From Lachnospiraceae bacterium (lineage in GTDB: Bacteria; Bacillota; Clostridia; Lachnospirales; Lachnospiraceae): a DNA stretch of 64,000 bases. The stretch covers positions 29,780-93,779 of the forward strand of contig CAJTGD010000025.1 in NCBI GenBank assembly GCA_910575475.1. Direction: 5' to 3'. This document shows positions 8,640 through 17,107 of the stretch, one piece after another; position 1 is the first letter of the stretch; every line of letters begins with the position of its first letter. The notes beneath the pieces are model-generated. The model was given only the letters and a program-made list of their open reading frames with translations. It had not been told where the DNA came from and did no database searches. The position numbers and the translations under genes are program-made.

Positions 8640-11158
8640 TATAGTTTACGCATAAATTCGTGTATCCTTTTTCCACAAGTACCATCATAATTAGATACAA
8701 TTTCTTTATATGCCTCAATCTGTTTGTTTCTTTCAAACAGATTTCCCGTAATATTATTATCCAAAAAATTTCGGATACTATTAAAAGAATTTTCATGGCA
8801 GCAATATCTCAGTCCTTTTGACGAAAGGCAAAATCCAGGTTCATGCGCTTTTAGTTCATCCATATCAAAACACACCTCTAGCTCAAAGCAATCATTAGTC
8901 CTAAGATTGATTTCATATAATTTTCTCCTTGGATATGAAAAAATCATAACTCTTCCTTTTTCATCACATTCGCCCCAAAGGAAATAGCTCTTCGCAGTTG
9001 TATAAAAATATTCTTCCCCTTCCCCATCCACAAATGGTGGTCTCCATTCAGCCATTTCCCCTGTGGCTATATGAAGTCTAACATACATATTTGCACATTC
9101 TGGGGTCAGATATAGATAATCTCCACAAAATGCTCCACTGCTAAATAGCCGCTCCATACATTTACTGTCAGAGAGAGAATCTCTACATTGAATTCCCTGT
9201 GGGAATTGATCATATTCCCTTACTTCATTCGTATCTGGATTCCATCGGACAATATTCATCCCTTCATAAGGTAACAACCAAAGATCTTCTTTATAAGGTA
9301 GAATATTTCTATATCCACCCTCAGATTCAACTGGCAGTTCAACAACCATATGCTCTCCCGTTTCTATTTCCAACACATATATTTGTCTATCAGTTGGAGA
9401 GGTCAGAAAAATCTTCCCATTTTTATACCCGGCTCCTCCGGATATTACTATTCCATTCCTCTCTTTAACAAATACATCTATATCCTCTCTTACATACACA
9501 ATTTTACCTGTTTTGGTATCATACATCACTATCGCCGGGTATTTATGCGGCAACAAAATAAGATGATTTTTTACTGCAACTGCCCATATGAAAACATCAG
9601 CTTTTAACTCTACCTGTTCTAACTCTATTTTCTTTTGCTTCCCTGTTTCGTCAATCATTAGAATGTTTTGAGCATTTTGAGGGCATACATACAACTTCTT
9701 ATTAATCTCGTAAACCTTATTATAATCTCCACCATGCACATAATCTGACAATTCACATAAATACTTATAATTATGCTTAAACGGCTCTGACACATACAGC
9801 CTATTTCCCTGGGCTATAGTAAATTTATTTTTCTCAAGATAGCAAAGTCCTACATAGATTTCTCCACGCCAACTCCCCTCTTCTGGTTCACTATGCAGCC
9901 GGTTATTCAATATAAACATGGGTTTCCCTACAATCCCAAACAAAGAAGTAACTGATGTTCCAGCGTCTCCAATATATGCATCGCATAGTGCTATCGTATT
10001 CTCCATGTCAGGAGTGGCATCATAAATCCCCAACTCTTTATCCAAAAACTCCCTCTTCAATGCCAGATATTCCTGCTTATATATCGGTCGCATGGAATCA
10101 AATGTAGATTCCAGCAATGGATGCGGACGCCATAAAAGACACGAATCTTTCCTACCCTCAAAACAAGAAAATACATATCTCATTTTTTTCAAGAAATCTT
10201 CCGTTTCACCAAGCATCCCACCGATACTGGTATTATAAAAATATACTTTTCGGCCTTCCATCTTCACTTTCCACTCCAAAGGAGGCTCTGGCGGATTCTG
10301 GCATTTGTTTATAATCTTATCAAACTTTGGTGAACCAAATGGAAGGAACTTCTCATCTGGTATTCTTTCATCAAAATATTCCCTAAATCCTGGTGCCTGT
10401 ATGATAATATAGTCTGCATAGATATATGCAGGACATAACTTTTGCCCTTCTGACATCCCTCCTGTCGTAGAATAATAAGGAACATATACTAATGTATCTG
10501 TATATTTTTTGAGATTTTCAGAATAAAATCTTGGATGAACGCTTGTTACCAGATTCCAACTGTCATAAGGGTTGTGGATATAGATTACATCCGGCTTTCG
10601 TTCTTCAAAGTGATAGGACTGCCAGTCTATCACTTCTATCTCTTCTGGATATTTACACCCTTCGTAGTGCATCTGCCCCAGCGTACGATCCGGTCTTACA
10701 TCGTAATACGGTATTGGCACACAATAAACATCGCAGTCCGGATCTTTGCTTGCAGCAAGATACACACTCTCAAGGCTGTCCCACATTGCAACCTTATATG
10801 GGAAAAAAACTATTTCTTTTCTAACTGTAATATCGTTTCTCACACTGTTTTCTATCTTGACCAACAACTTCATAAGAAGTTTGTATATAGTATTTACATT
10901 TATATCATCCTTTTTTATTGACTCAAACAAACAAAATAAAGCTTCACAGTACTCTTCTACATAAGTAACTGTAATATGTCCCTCGCCCTCCAGTTTTTCA
11001 ATCGTCTCTCCTAATTGAATTGCAAATTCCTGACATTCGCTGAGCATATTTTGTACGGACATCATCTTCTTATGATTCAATGCTTCCTTAATTTCTTCAT
11101 GGGCTTGATAAAAACTATTAATAAAAGCCAATATTTCTTTTTTTTCTGTTTTTCTCAT
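8639..11158 (-). CDS. CDP-glycerol glycerophosphotransferase-like protein with C-terminal beta-propeller-like region
   Basis: This is 839 residues long. After a helical N-terminus (about 1-110), residues about 110-450 resemble the GT-B TagB/TagF group: DVIYIHNPYDS, VYVPYYSTTGGM, LLWRPHPLLEST, and DAYIGDAGTSVTSLFGIVGKP with the conserved late Asp/Ser cluster. About residues 470-800 hold repeated short strands (KLYVCPQNAQNILMID, GKIFLTSPTDRQIYVLEIETG, DLWLLPYEGMNIVRW) typical of a beta-propeller. The fusion is roughly twice the length of a plain catalytic domain. It probably transfers phosphoglycerol or a related unit, and the propeller could bind glycan or partner proteins; that part is inference. 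Confidence 0.75.
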   Translation of the reverse strand: MRKTEKKEILAFINSFYQAHEEIKEALNHKKMMSVQNMLSECQEFAIQLGETIEKLEGEGHITVTYVEEYCEALFCLFESIKKDDINVNTIYKLLMKLLVKIENSVRNDITVRKEIVFFPYKVAMWDSLESVYLAASKDPDCDVYCVPIPYYDVRPDRTLGQMHYEGCKYPEEIEVIDWQSYHFEERKPDVIYIHNPYDSWNLVTSVHPRFYSENLKKYTDTLVYVPYYSTTGGMSEGQKLCPAYIYADYIIIQAPGFREYFDERIPDEKFLPFGSPKFDKIINKCQNPPEPPLEWKVKMEGRKVYFYNTSIGGMLGETEDFLKKMRYVFSCFEGRKDSCLLWRPHPLLESTFDSMRPIYKQEYLALKREFLDKELGIYDATPDMENTIALCDAYIGDAGTSVTSLFGIVGKPMFILNNRLHSEPEEGSWRGEIYVGLCYLEKNKFTIAQGNRLYVSEPFKHNYKYLCELSDYVHGGDYNKVYEINKKLYVCPQNAQNILMIDETGKQKKIELEQVELKADVFIWAVAVKNHLILLPHKYPAIVMYDTKTGKIVYVREDIDVFVKERNGIVISGGAGYKNGKIFLTSPTDRQIYVLEIETGEHMVVELPVESEGGYRNILPYKEDLWLLPYEGMNIVRWNPDTNEVREYDQFPQGIQCRDSLSDSKCMERLFSSGAFCGDYLYLTPECANMYVRLHIATGEMAEWRPPFVDGEGEEYFYTTAKSYFLWGECDEKGRVMIFSYPRRKLYEINLRTNDCFELEVCFDMDELKAHEPGFCLSSKGLRYCCHENSFNSIRNFLDNNITGNLFERNKQIEAYKEIVSNYDGTCGKRIHEFMRKL

Positions 11159-11249
11159 GTCAGTCCTCTCTGTTCAGCTCTTCACATATTGCAATCTATG
11201 GATAACGCTGACACAACTTCTGGATTATCCTATCTTTAAGAATATATAT

Positions 11250-12587
11250 CTACCCCAAGCGCACTCTCACAAATTGATCCATAATCCCTGCTAAAGCAAT
11301 GGATTCCCCTCTTGTCAGCTTAAAATCCTCTTTCCCACCATGGTTGATCCGAAACAAAAATTCACTAATCTCATATCTCAGCCCATCTCCAAGAAATACT
11401 TCCGAATATTTATCCACTCTGCCGGCATCTTCGTAATGCACTTCAAAATATGTGGTCTTCCACCATGGAGCTTCCACCAGAATGTATCCCTTCGTCCCGG
11501 CAATCAAAAGCCTACCCTCCGATTTTACTCCCAGTCCGCAGGTAGCTGTAGCAAGGCCATTCCGATATTTTAACGTCACTCTTGTAAATAGATCCAGACC
11601 ATTCTCTCCTTTAATTGAGTCAAAAAAAATATTCTCATAATCAGCTCCCATCAGTTTCAAAATTGGAAGCATAACATAACTTCCCAATTCAATAAAGCTG
11701 CCTCCGTATATTGAATCTGTTAATTCTCTACTATCCTCCCGCTCCAGTTTTGTAAAACATGCTTCAATATTTCGAATCGTCCCAATCACTCCACTGCAGG
11801 CAATACCTAACAGTTTTTGAAACCCTGGGCAATAAGCTGTCTTTATCCCTTCAAAAAGAACCAGTCCCAATTCTTTCGCATACACAAATGTTTCCTCTGC
11901 CTGATGTTTTTGTAGGACCATAGGTTTTTCACACAATACATGTTTTCCATGCCCCAATGCACCTCTGATATAGTCATAATGTGAATTATGAGGCGAAGCA
12001 ATATATACCGCATCAACCGCATCATAAAATCGCTCTATATCTTCATAGGCATTAATTTCCCATTTGTCAGCGAACTGTTCCGCACTATGAGCATGTGGAT
12101 TGTAAACACCTTGCACACTAATTCCGCTGACCAACTTTGCCTCCGGTACAAATCGATTGGCAATCCTCCCATTTCCAATAATTCCAATCCTCATAATATG
12201 CTGTCTCTGTTCCCGAAGCATTGTACTAGAAATATTTCTTGTACGCTCCAGATATACTACTTTACAACAATCTTTCAAGTAATCAAAACAACCTGTCCAG
12301 TCGGAACCTACGGTAAAAATATCAATATGATATTTCTTGATATCATTAAATTTCTGTCCAGCAGCTTCCTCAATGATAACCTCATCCGCAAACCCTGTCT
12401 TCTTTACATTCTCAATTCGAGTGATTATTGAGTCCACAACCCCCAACTTCCCTCTTGCCTTGTCATAGGTTTCTGTAGTCACTCCAACGATCAGATAATC
12501 TCCTAATGCTTTTGCCCTCTGCAACAAGCGATAATGTCCTTCGTGAAAGAGATCGAATGTTCCATATGTAATTACCCTTACCATCAT
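11250..12587 (-). CDS. Fusion of glycerol-3-phosphate cytidylyltransferase-like (TagD) and Gfo/Idh/MocA oxidoreductase domains
   Basis: Residues about 1-130 are a small nucleotidyltransferase: TYGTFDLFHEGH contains the HxGH motif and RTRNISSTMLRE matches the family's closing motif. This domain makes CDP-activated polyols, classically CDP-glycerol. Residues about 133-445 are a Gfo/Idh/MocA NAD(P)-dependent oxidoreductase: IGIIGNGRIANRF (dinucleotide site), SPHNSHYDY and CEKPMVL (the catalytic EKP motif). Linking them suggests that one polypeptide makes a CDP-activated reduced or oxidised polyol for the nearby LicD and CDP-glycerol transferase-like proteins. AAGGAG lies right before two ATGs, so the second (12584) may be the real start. 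Confidence 0.87.
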   Translation of the reverse strand: MMVRVITYGTFDLFHEGHYRLLQRAKALGDYLIVGVTTETYDKARGKLGVVDSIITRIENVKKTGFADEVIIEEAAGQKFNDIKKYHIDIFTVGSDWTGCFDYLKDCCKVVYLERTRNISSTMLREQRQHIMRIGIIGNGRIANRFVPEAKLVSGISVQGVYNPHAHSAEQFADKWEINAYEDIERFYDAVDAVYIASPHNSHYDYIRGALGHGKHVLCEKPMVLQKHQAEETFVYAKELGLVLFEGIKTAYCPGFQKLLGIACSGVIGTIRNIEACFTKLEREDSRELTDSIYGGSFIELGSYVMLPILKLMGADYENIFFDSIKGENGLDLFTRVTLKYRNGLATATCGLGVKSEGRLLIAGTKGYILVEAPWWKTTYFEVHYEDAGRVDKYSEVFLGDGLRYEISEFLFRINHGGKEDFKLTRGESIALAGIMDQFVRVRLG

Positions 12588-12601
12588 TCTCCTTCCACCT
12601 C

Positions 12602-13441
12602 TTACCCTACATCAGAGCATCTCTGGAATAAACAAAAAGTTTCGCAAATTCTTCCTGATATTTTAATTAATCTATACTGATTATCCAAAACTAGCTGTAT
12701 CACTTCCCACAAATTCTTGTAGTTCTCATAGCATAAAGGTTTCCCCCTATCTTCATATACACCAAACATAGAACATACCTCATGCCCTTCATATGATAAC
12801 AGGATATACTTTGTAGATATTTGATTAAAAAATCTATCCATCCTTTTTACATACATCAAAAAACCTGCCATGTAAGCACAATCGGCATTAATTGATGGTA
12901 ATGTATCTTGGTTAACATCACAGACAATCGTATTTTCTCCTCTATATATATAATCCAATCCTATGTATTGTATATCTTCCTTTAAATATTTTTTTAGCCT
13001 TTGATTTCCGCAGCCAAAATCAATAATAGAACGTACATCTTCCGGAATCATACTTGACATAACAGCCGCTCTCTCATCCCAGCTTGCTCTGCCCAAAGTA
13101 ATTTCTTCTTCAAAATATTTCCAATCATTTTTCTTCATATTTAAGAAATATTCTTCCGGAATATTCCAGCCATTATAATAATGAATATTTTCCAGAAATC
13201 CCATTTTGCTTAATTGTCTCGATATTTCCTGATAATATTTAGAATCCGCAATAATAATGAGAACATCTTCTTTTCTTTCTTCTAACAACTTTAATGGTGA
13301 ATATACGGGCTTGCCATGCCACACATCAAGCTCGTTATCAGGCACTCTATTATCAACAAAATAATTTACTTTTGCCAAACTATCGATTGATAAAAGCTTT
13401 TCTGTCCACTTTCCAGTAAAAAATACAACCAACTTTTTCAT
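12602..13441 (-). CDS. Class I SAM-dependent methyltransferase with N-terminal Rossmann-like unit
   Basis: The 279-residue protein begins with a segment (1-95) that parallels the island's Rossmann-like unit (LVVFFTGKWTEKLL, KPVYSPLKLL, VLIIIADSKYY). A methyltransferase core follows: SIIDFGCGNQRLKKYL is motif I, the SAM-binding site, near 138-153, followed by IQYIGLDYI (acidic residue for the ribose) and NADCAYMAGF. The catalytic part is short. It lies between the PglD-like acyltransferase and the TagD fusion. O-methylation of the modified amino sugar, as in anthrose, is one possibility, but no substrate can be read from the sequence. Confidence 0.75.
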   Translation of the reverse strand: MKKLVVFFTGKWTEKLLSIDSLAKVNYFVDNRVPDNELDVWHGKPVYSPLKLLEERKEDVLIIIADSKYYQEISRQLSKMGFLENIHYYNGWNIPEEYFLNMKKNDWKYFEEEITLGRASWDERAAVMSSMIPEDVRSIIDFGCGNQRLKKYLKEDIQYIGLDYIYRGENTIVCDVNQDTLPSINADCAYMAGFLMYVKRMDRFFNQISTKYILLSYEGHEVCSMFGVYEDRGKPLCYENYKNLWEVIQLVLDNQYRLIKISGRICETFCLFQRCSDVG

Positions 13442-13456
13442 CTACATCCAGGCTCC

Positions 13457-14110
13457 CTAATTTATCCGTAAAACTCTTGCCGGATTTCCCACGACCACAC
13501 TACCTGCGGGAACGTCTTTTAATACAACTGCTCCCGCTCCGATTAAAGAGAAATCGCCAATATATACTTTTTCTTTAACCGTTGCATTGCTTCCTATATG
13601 TACTGCCTTACCAACATGAACATTGGCGCCTACTACCGCATTTGTAGCAATGTGGGCAAACCTGTCCAAAAAACTGTCATGACCAACATATGAGTTAGCC
13701 AAAAGCATACAATTATCTGAAATTTCAGTATCCACACCAACCTGCGAAAATGCAGTTAATAAGACCCCTTTCCCTATTTTACAGAATCCGGAAGGATATA
13801 CCGCCGTAGAATGTATTGCCGAATAGTATCTGCTTAAAGGAATTGGCAGAGACATTATTTTTTCATAGACTTCTCTCTCATGAAGCATCCCCACGTATGC
13901 AATAAAAAAATAAATATCTTTATCCTCCAAATATTTTGTAATATCCTCTGTTCTTCCTATTACAGGTATTTGGGTATAACGACCTATACAACTGCCAACA
14001 GGTTCTACATCATTAAGAAAACCAAGCATCCTCGCATTATTGTCCTGTTCCACAATTGAGGCCACTGACATCCCGATACCACTACCCCCTAAAACAATAA
14101 TCTTTTTCAA
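13457..14110 (-). CDS. PglD/NeuD-type sugar O- or N-acyltransferase (left-handed beta-helix)
   Basis: The 217-residue protein has an N-terminal Rossmann-like domain (KKIIVLGGSGIGMSVASIV) followed from about residue 95 by hexapeptide repeats (KIGKGVLLTAFSQVG, ATNAVVGANVHVG, IGDFSLIGAGAVV) and the common ending GNPARVLR. Relatives are PglD, NeuD and PerB-type enzymes that acylate UDP- or dTDP-4-amino sugars with acyl-CoA. A catalytic histidine is plausible in VGHDSFLDRFAHIA. It overlaps the CitE-like gene by four bases. It is the natural enzyme to attach a CoA-derived acyl group to the amine made by the aminotransferase of this operon. Confidence 0.9.
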   Translation of the reverse strand: MKKIIVLGGSGIGMSVASIVEQDNNARMLGFLNDVEPVGSCIGRYTQIPVIGRTEDITKYLEDKDIYFFIAYVGMLHEREVYEKIMSLPIPLSRYYSAIHSTAVYPSGFCKIGKGVLLTAFSQVGVDTEISDNCMLLANSYVGHDSFLDRFAHIATNAVVGANVHVGKAVHIGSNATVKEKVYIGDFSLIGAGAVVLKDVPAGSVVVGNPARVLRIN

Positions 14111-15021
14111 AACGTTCCTTCTCTCTGCGATTTTTTATTTTCATCTTCAATTAACTTCCGTTGATTTACAACATAACGGGCACGTTTAAGCATTGGAGGA
14201 CCTATCATGACTCCTCGGTACATCGCAATCCCGATATCTTGTTTTCCCATAGTATCTTCGAACACCTTAATTAAATTTTGGGAATATTCTATTTCATCCT
14301 CGTCTGGTGAAAATACAGTATTTGCCACTTCGATTTGTTTAGGATTCAGCAACAGGCATCCGGAGAATCCATTCTTATATGCTTCCTTCTCTGCTGTGCG
14401 AAAGCCCTCTAAATCATTAATATTCAAATACGGGGTATCTATCGGCAATATTTGCGCCGCCCGTGCCGCATTTACAATTGTAGCTCTTGGGTAAGAAAAT
14501 GCCGGGGTGTGGTAAGTATAAGTGCTGCCCAAATCATTTAGATAGTCTTCCCCACCCAAACAAATCGCCACCATCCTACTACTTGCTTTTGCTATTTCAT
14601 ATGCATTTAAAACGGCCTTTGCCGTTTCAATTAAAGGTGCCAGTAAAAAAGTTCCTTTTTCCAAATCACACTTTACTTCCTGCATAGATAACAGTCTGTC
14701 CAGAAAATATATATCACCTGCATCTGATATTTTAGATGGCATAAATCCTGTTATTCCCTCTAATATCATTTGATCAATATCTTTCGCAAAGTCTTTTGTT
14801 CCTATTTCATTAATACGAATAAATATTTTCTTTCCCACAAATTTTCCATTTCGGCTATATTCTATAATGTTATTTCTCGCTTCTTGGCGATATACAGGAG
14901 GTACAGCATCCTCTAAATCTAAAATCAATGCATCTGCATCACTTTGTAATGCTTTTTCTATAAATTTTCGATTATATGCAGGTAAAAACATAAAACTCCT
15001 TAATAGCATATTTCCTCTCAT
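14107..15021 (-). CDS. HpcH/HpaI (CitE-like) CoA-ester lyase
   Basis: The 304-residue TIM-barrel protein has the CitE family signals SFMFLPAYNRKFIEKAL, DALILDLEDAVPP (metal-binding Asp/Glu), IRINE, and ICLGGEDYLNDLG. Members cleave or form 3-hydroxyacyl-CoA esters (citryl-, malyl-, beta-methylmalyl- or citramalyl-CoA). It overlaps the MaoC-like gene upstream in an ATGA junction and the acyltransferase gene downstream by four bases, so the three are almost certainly co-translated. In a glycan operon it probably helps make an acyl group for a sugar rather than serving central metabolism. An internal ATG (M5) behind AGAGG is a possible alternative start. Confidence 0.88.
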   Translation of the reverse strand: MRGNMLLRSFMFLPAYNRKFIEKALQSDADALILDLEDAVPPVYRQEARNNIIEYSRNGKFVGKKIFIRINEIGTKDFAKDIDQMILEGITGFMPSKISDAGDIYFLDRLLSMQEVKCDLEKGTFLLAPLIETAKAVLNAYEIAKASSRMVAICLGGEDYLNDLGSTYTYHTPAFSYPRATIVNAARAAQILPIDTPYLNINDLEGFRTAEKEAYKNGFSGCLLLNPKQIEVANTVFSPDEDEIEYSQNLIKVFEDTMGKQDIGIAMYRGVMIGPPMLKRARYVVNQRKLIEDENKKSQREGTF

Positions 15022-15500
15022 ACTGATTCAGCTCCCTTATCCGCATTGGACTTTTTTATCAATACATGTCTTCTAAACAATAATACTTCAACATCATTTT
15101 GATTAAACCCTACAGTCTCTATATAAACAATACCTCTATCCCTTTTTTTGACCGACTCTCTTTTATCAATTACTCTGCTTTTGACATATAAGGTATCTCC
15201 TACAAAAACCGGAGCTAAATGTTTGATATTGTCATAATCTAAATTGACTATCGCCTTTCCACTTATATCAGAAACCGTAAGTCCAACAGCTAAACTAAAC
15301 ACCAAAGTACCCGGAACTAAAATCTTGCCATGCTGCTGCTTTTGTGCATAATCCATATTTATATGAACCGGGTGCGGATTCATTGTTAATAAACAAAAAA
15401 GATTATTATCACTTTCAAAAATCGTTTTAGAAAAGCAATGTGTAATCTCTTCTCCTATAGTAAAATCTTCAAAATAATTTCCCATCTCGTTCATTTTCAT
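15018..15500 (-). CDS. MaoC-like (R)-specific enoyl-CoA hydratase
   Basis: The 160-residue protein is a single hot-dog domain: GNYFEDFTIGEEITH at the start, then NPHPVHINMDYAQ (the Asp/His hydratase motif region) and LVPGTLVFSLAVGL. The form is close to mesaconyl-CoA hydratase and other MaoC dehydratases that work next to CitE-like lyases. GGAG lies eight bases before the ATG. It sits between the carboxyltransferase and the lyase with a 15-base gap and a 4-base overlap. It likely hydrates a branched unsaturated acyl-CoA destined for the PglD-like acyltransferase; the exact substrate is unknown. Confidence 0.87.
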   Translation of the reverse strand: MKMNEMGNYFEDFTIGEEITHCFSKTIFESDNNLFCLLTMNPHPVHINMDYAQKQQHGKILVPGTLVFSLAVGLTVSDISGKAIVNLDYDNIKHLAPVFVGDTLYVKSRVIDKRESVKKRDRGIVYIETVGFNQNDVEVLLFRRHVLIKKSNADKGAESV

Positions 15501-15514
15501 ATGTTTTTCTCCAA

Positions 15515-17053
15515 CTACAAAGGAATATTTCCATGCTTTTTCTCAGGTTGTTTTATCTGCTTATTCTCCAATGCTTTAAATGCCGTGATTAATCTTTCAC
15601 GTGTATCTTCAGGTAAAATAACCTCATCTATTATGGAATAAGATGCCGCATAATAGGGATTGAGATATTTTTCTTCATATTGTCTGATCCAGTCATTTCT
15701 CGCTTCATCCGGATCATCCGATTTTGATATTTCTTTATGAAATATTACATCTACCGCACCATCAGCTCCCATAACCGCAACTTCACAAATCGGCCATGCA
15801 AATACAAAATCAGCCCCTAAATCCTTGCTGTTCATTGCGCAATATGCTCCTCCATAAGCTTTTCGCATAAGAACCGTAATCCGTGGTACCTCTGCTTCGG
15901 CAAAAGCATATAGAAGCTTACTCCCATGGCGTAGTACTCCTTTTTTCTCTTCCTGCAGCCCAGGATAAAATCCTGGAACATCAACCAAAACCAATAGCGG
16001 AATATCAAAACAATCGCAAAATCTTACGAATCTTGAAGCTTTATCTGCTGCGTCACAGTTTAATGCGCCTCCATATATGCAAGGCTGATTCGCGACAATG
16101 CCTATTGTCTTTCCTTCCAGACGCCCAAATCCTGTGATAATATTTGCCGCAAACTTTGGTGCCATTTCGAAAAAACTGTTCTCGTCTATGATACAATCAA
16201 TTACTTCTTTTACATCATAGCTATATCTGGGATTCTCTGGGACAATGTTTTCTATTTTCTTTGTATCAGATTTTTTCTTAGCATTATCGGTTGTCTCTAC
16301 TTGCCTGACTTTTATATAAAATATTAGTTTTCTAATATTCATGAGACACTCTTCATCTGACTGACATACTAAATGAATCTGTCCACTTGTCTGCTCATGA
16401 ATACCAGCACCGCCCAAATCATTCATTGTTACTTCTTCTCCGGTCAATGCTTTAATTACTTTGGGTCCTGTGAGAAAAAATTGACTGGTTTTTTCAACCA
16501 TAAAAGTAAAATCACATAATGCAGGCGAATAACTGGATCCTCCCGCGCAATTTCCCATAATTGCCGCAATCTGAGGAATTCTCCCGGAAGCCAGCGTATT
16601 CAGGTAAAACAAACGACTATATGCCGCAAGTGACAAAATTCCTTCTTCAATCCTTGCACCGCCGCTATCACATAACCATATGAAGGGACTTTGAGTTTTG
16701 ATAGCCAGCTCTAATACATGGCAAACTTTTTTAATATGTTCTTCTCCACCAGCACCGCCGCTTATCGTAGCATCCTGCGCAGCTACATATACTGTAACCC
16801 CATGAATCGTTCCATAGGCCGTAATCACGCCATCACCTAAATAATGCTTTTTATTGGCTTCACTAAATTCAATTCTCGATTTAGCAAGCATTCCAATCTC
16901 ATGAAAATCATGATTATCAAATAGAAATCGTATCCTCTCTCTTGCAGTATATTTTCCTTTTTTATGTTCCTTTTCAATTCTCTCAATTCCGCCAGCCAGC
17001 TCAGCCCTTTTCTGTAATTCTGTAAACTGATCTTTTCTTTCGAACCATCCCAC
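15515..17053 (-). CDS. Acyl-CoA carboxylase carboxyltransferase subunit (PccB/MmdA type)
   Basis: A full-length, 512-residue biotin-dependent carboxyltransferase. Signals include TISGGAGGEEHIKK, LCDSGGARIEEG, IMGNCAGGSSYSPAL (first crotonase-like half), and VDVPGFYPGLQEE with VLMRKAYGGAYCAM (second half, where the biotin and acyl-CoA oxyanion glycines lie). Relatives are propionyl-CoA carboxylase beta and methylmalonyl-CoA decarboxylase alpha. The start is probably GTG at 17053 behind GGGGG. No biotin carrier, biotin carboxylase or sodium-pump subunit is next to it, so these must be supplied in trans or the enzyme is used differently. Its place in a glycan operon is unusual. Confidence 0.92.
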   Translation of the reverse strand: MGWFERKDQFTELQKRAELAGGIERIEKEHKKGKYTARERIRFLFDNHDFHEIGMLAKSRIEFSEANKKHYLGDGVITAYGTIHGVTVYVAAQDATISGGAGGEEHIKKVCHVLELAIKTQSPFIWLCDSGGARIEEGILSLAAYSRLFYLNTLASGRIPQIAAIMGNCAGGSSYSPALCDFTFMVEKTSQFFLTGPKVIKALTGEEVTMNDLGGAGIHEQTSGQIHLVCQSDEECLMNIRKLIFYIKVRQVETTDNAKKKSDTKKIENIVPENPRYSYDVKEVIDCIIDENSFFEMAPKFAANIITGFGRLEGKTIGIVANQPCIYGGALNCDAADKASRFVRFCDCFDIPLLVLVDVPGFYPGLQEEKKGVLRHGSKLLYAFAEAEVPRITVLMRKAYGGAYCAMNSKDLGADFVFAWPICEVAVMGADGAVDVIFHKEISKSDDPDEARNDWIRQYEEKYLNPYYAASYSIIDEVILPEDTRERLITAFKALENKQIKQPEKKHGNIPL

Positions 17054-17107
17054 AATTCCAGCCCCCTTAACCGATACAAAAAGATATTATTATTTATTGA
17101 ATATCAG

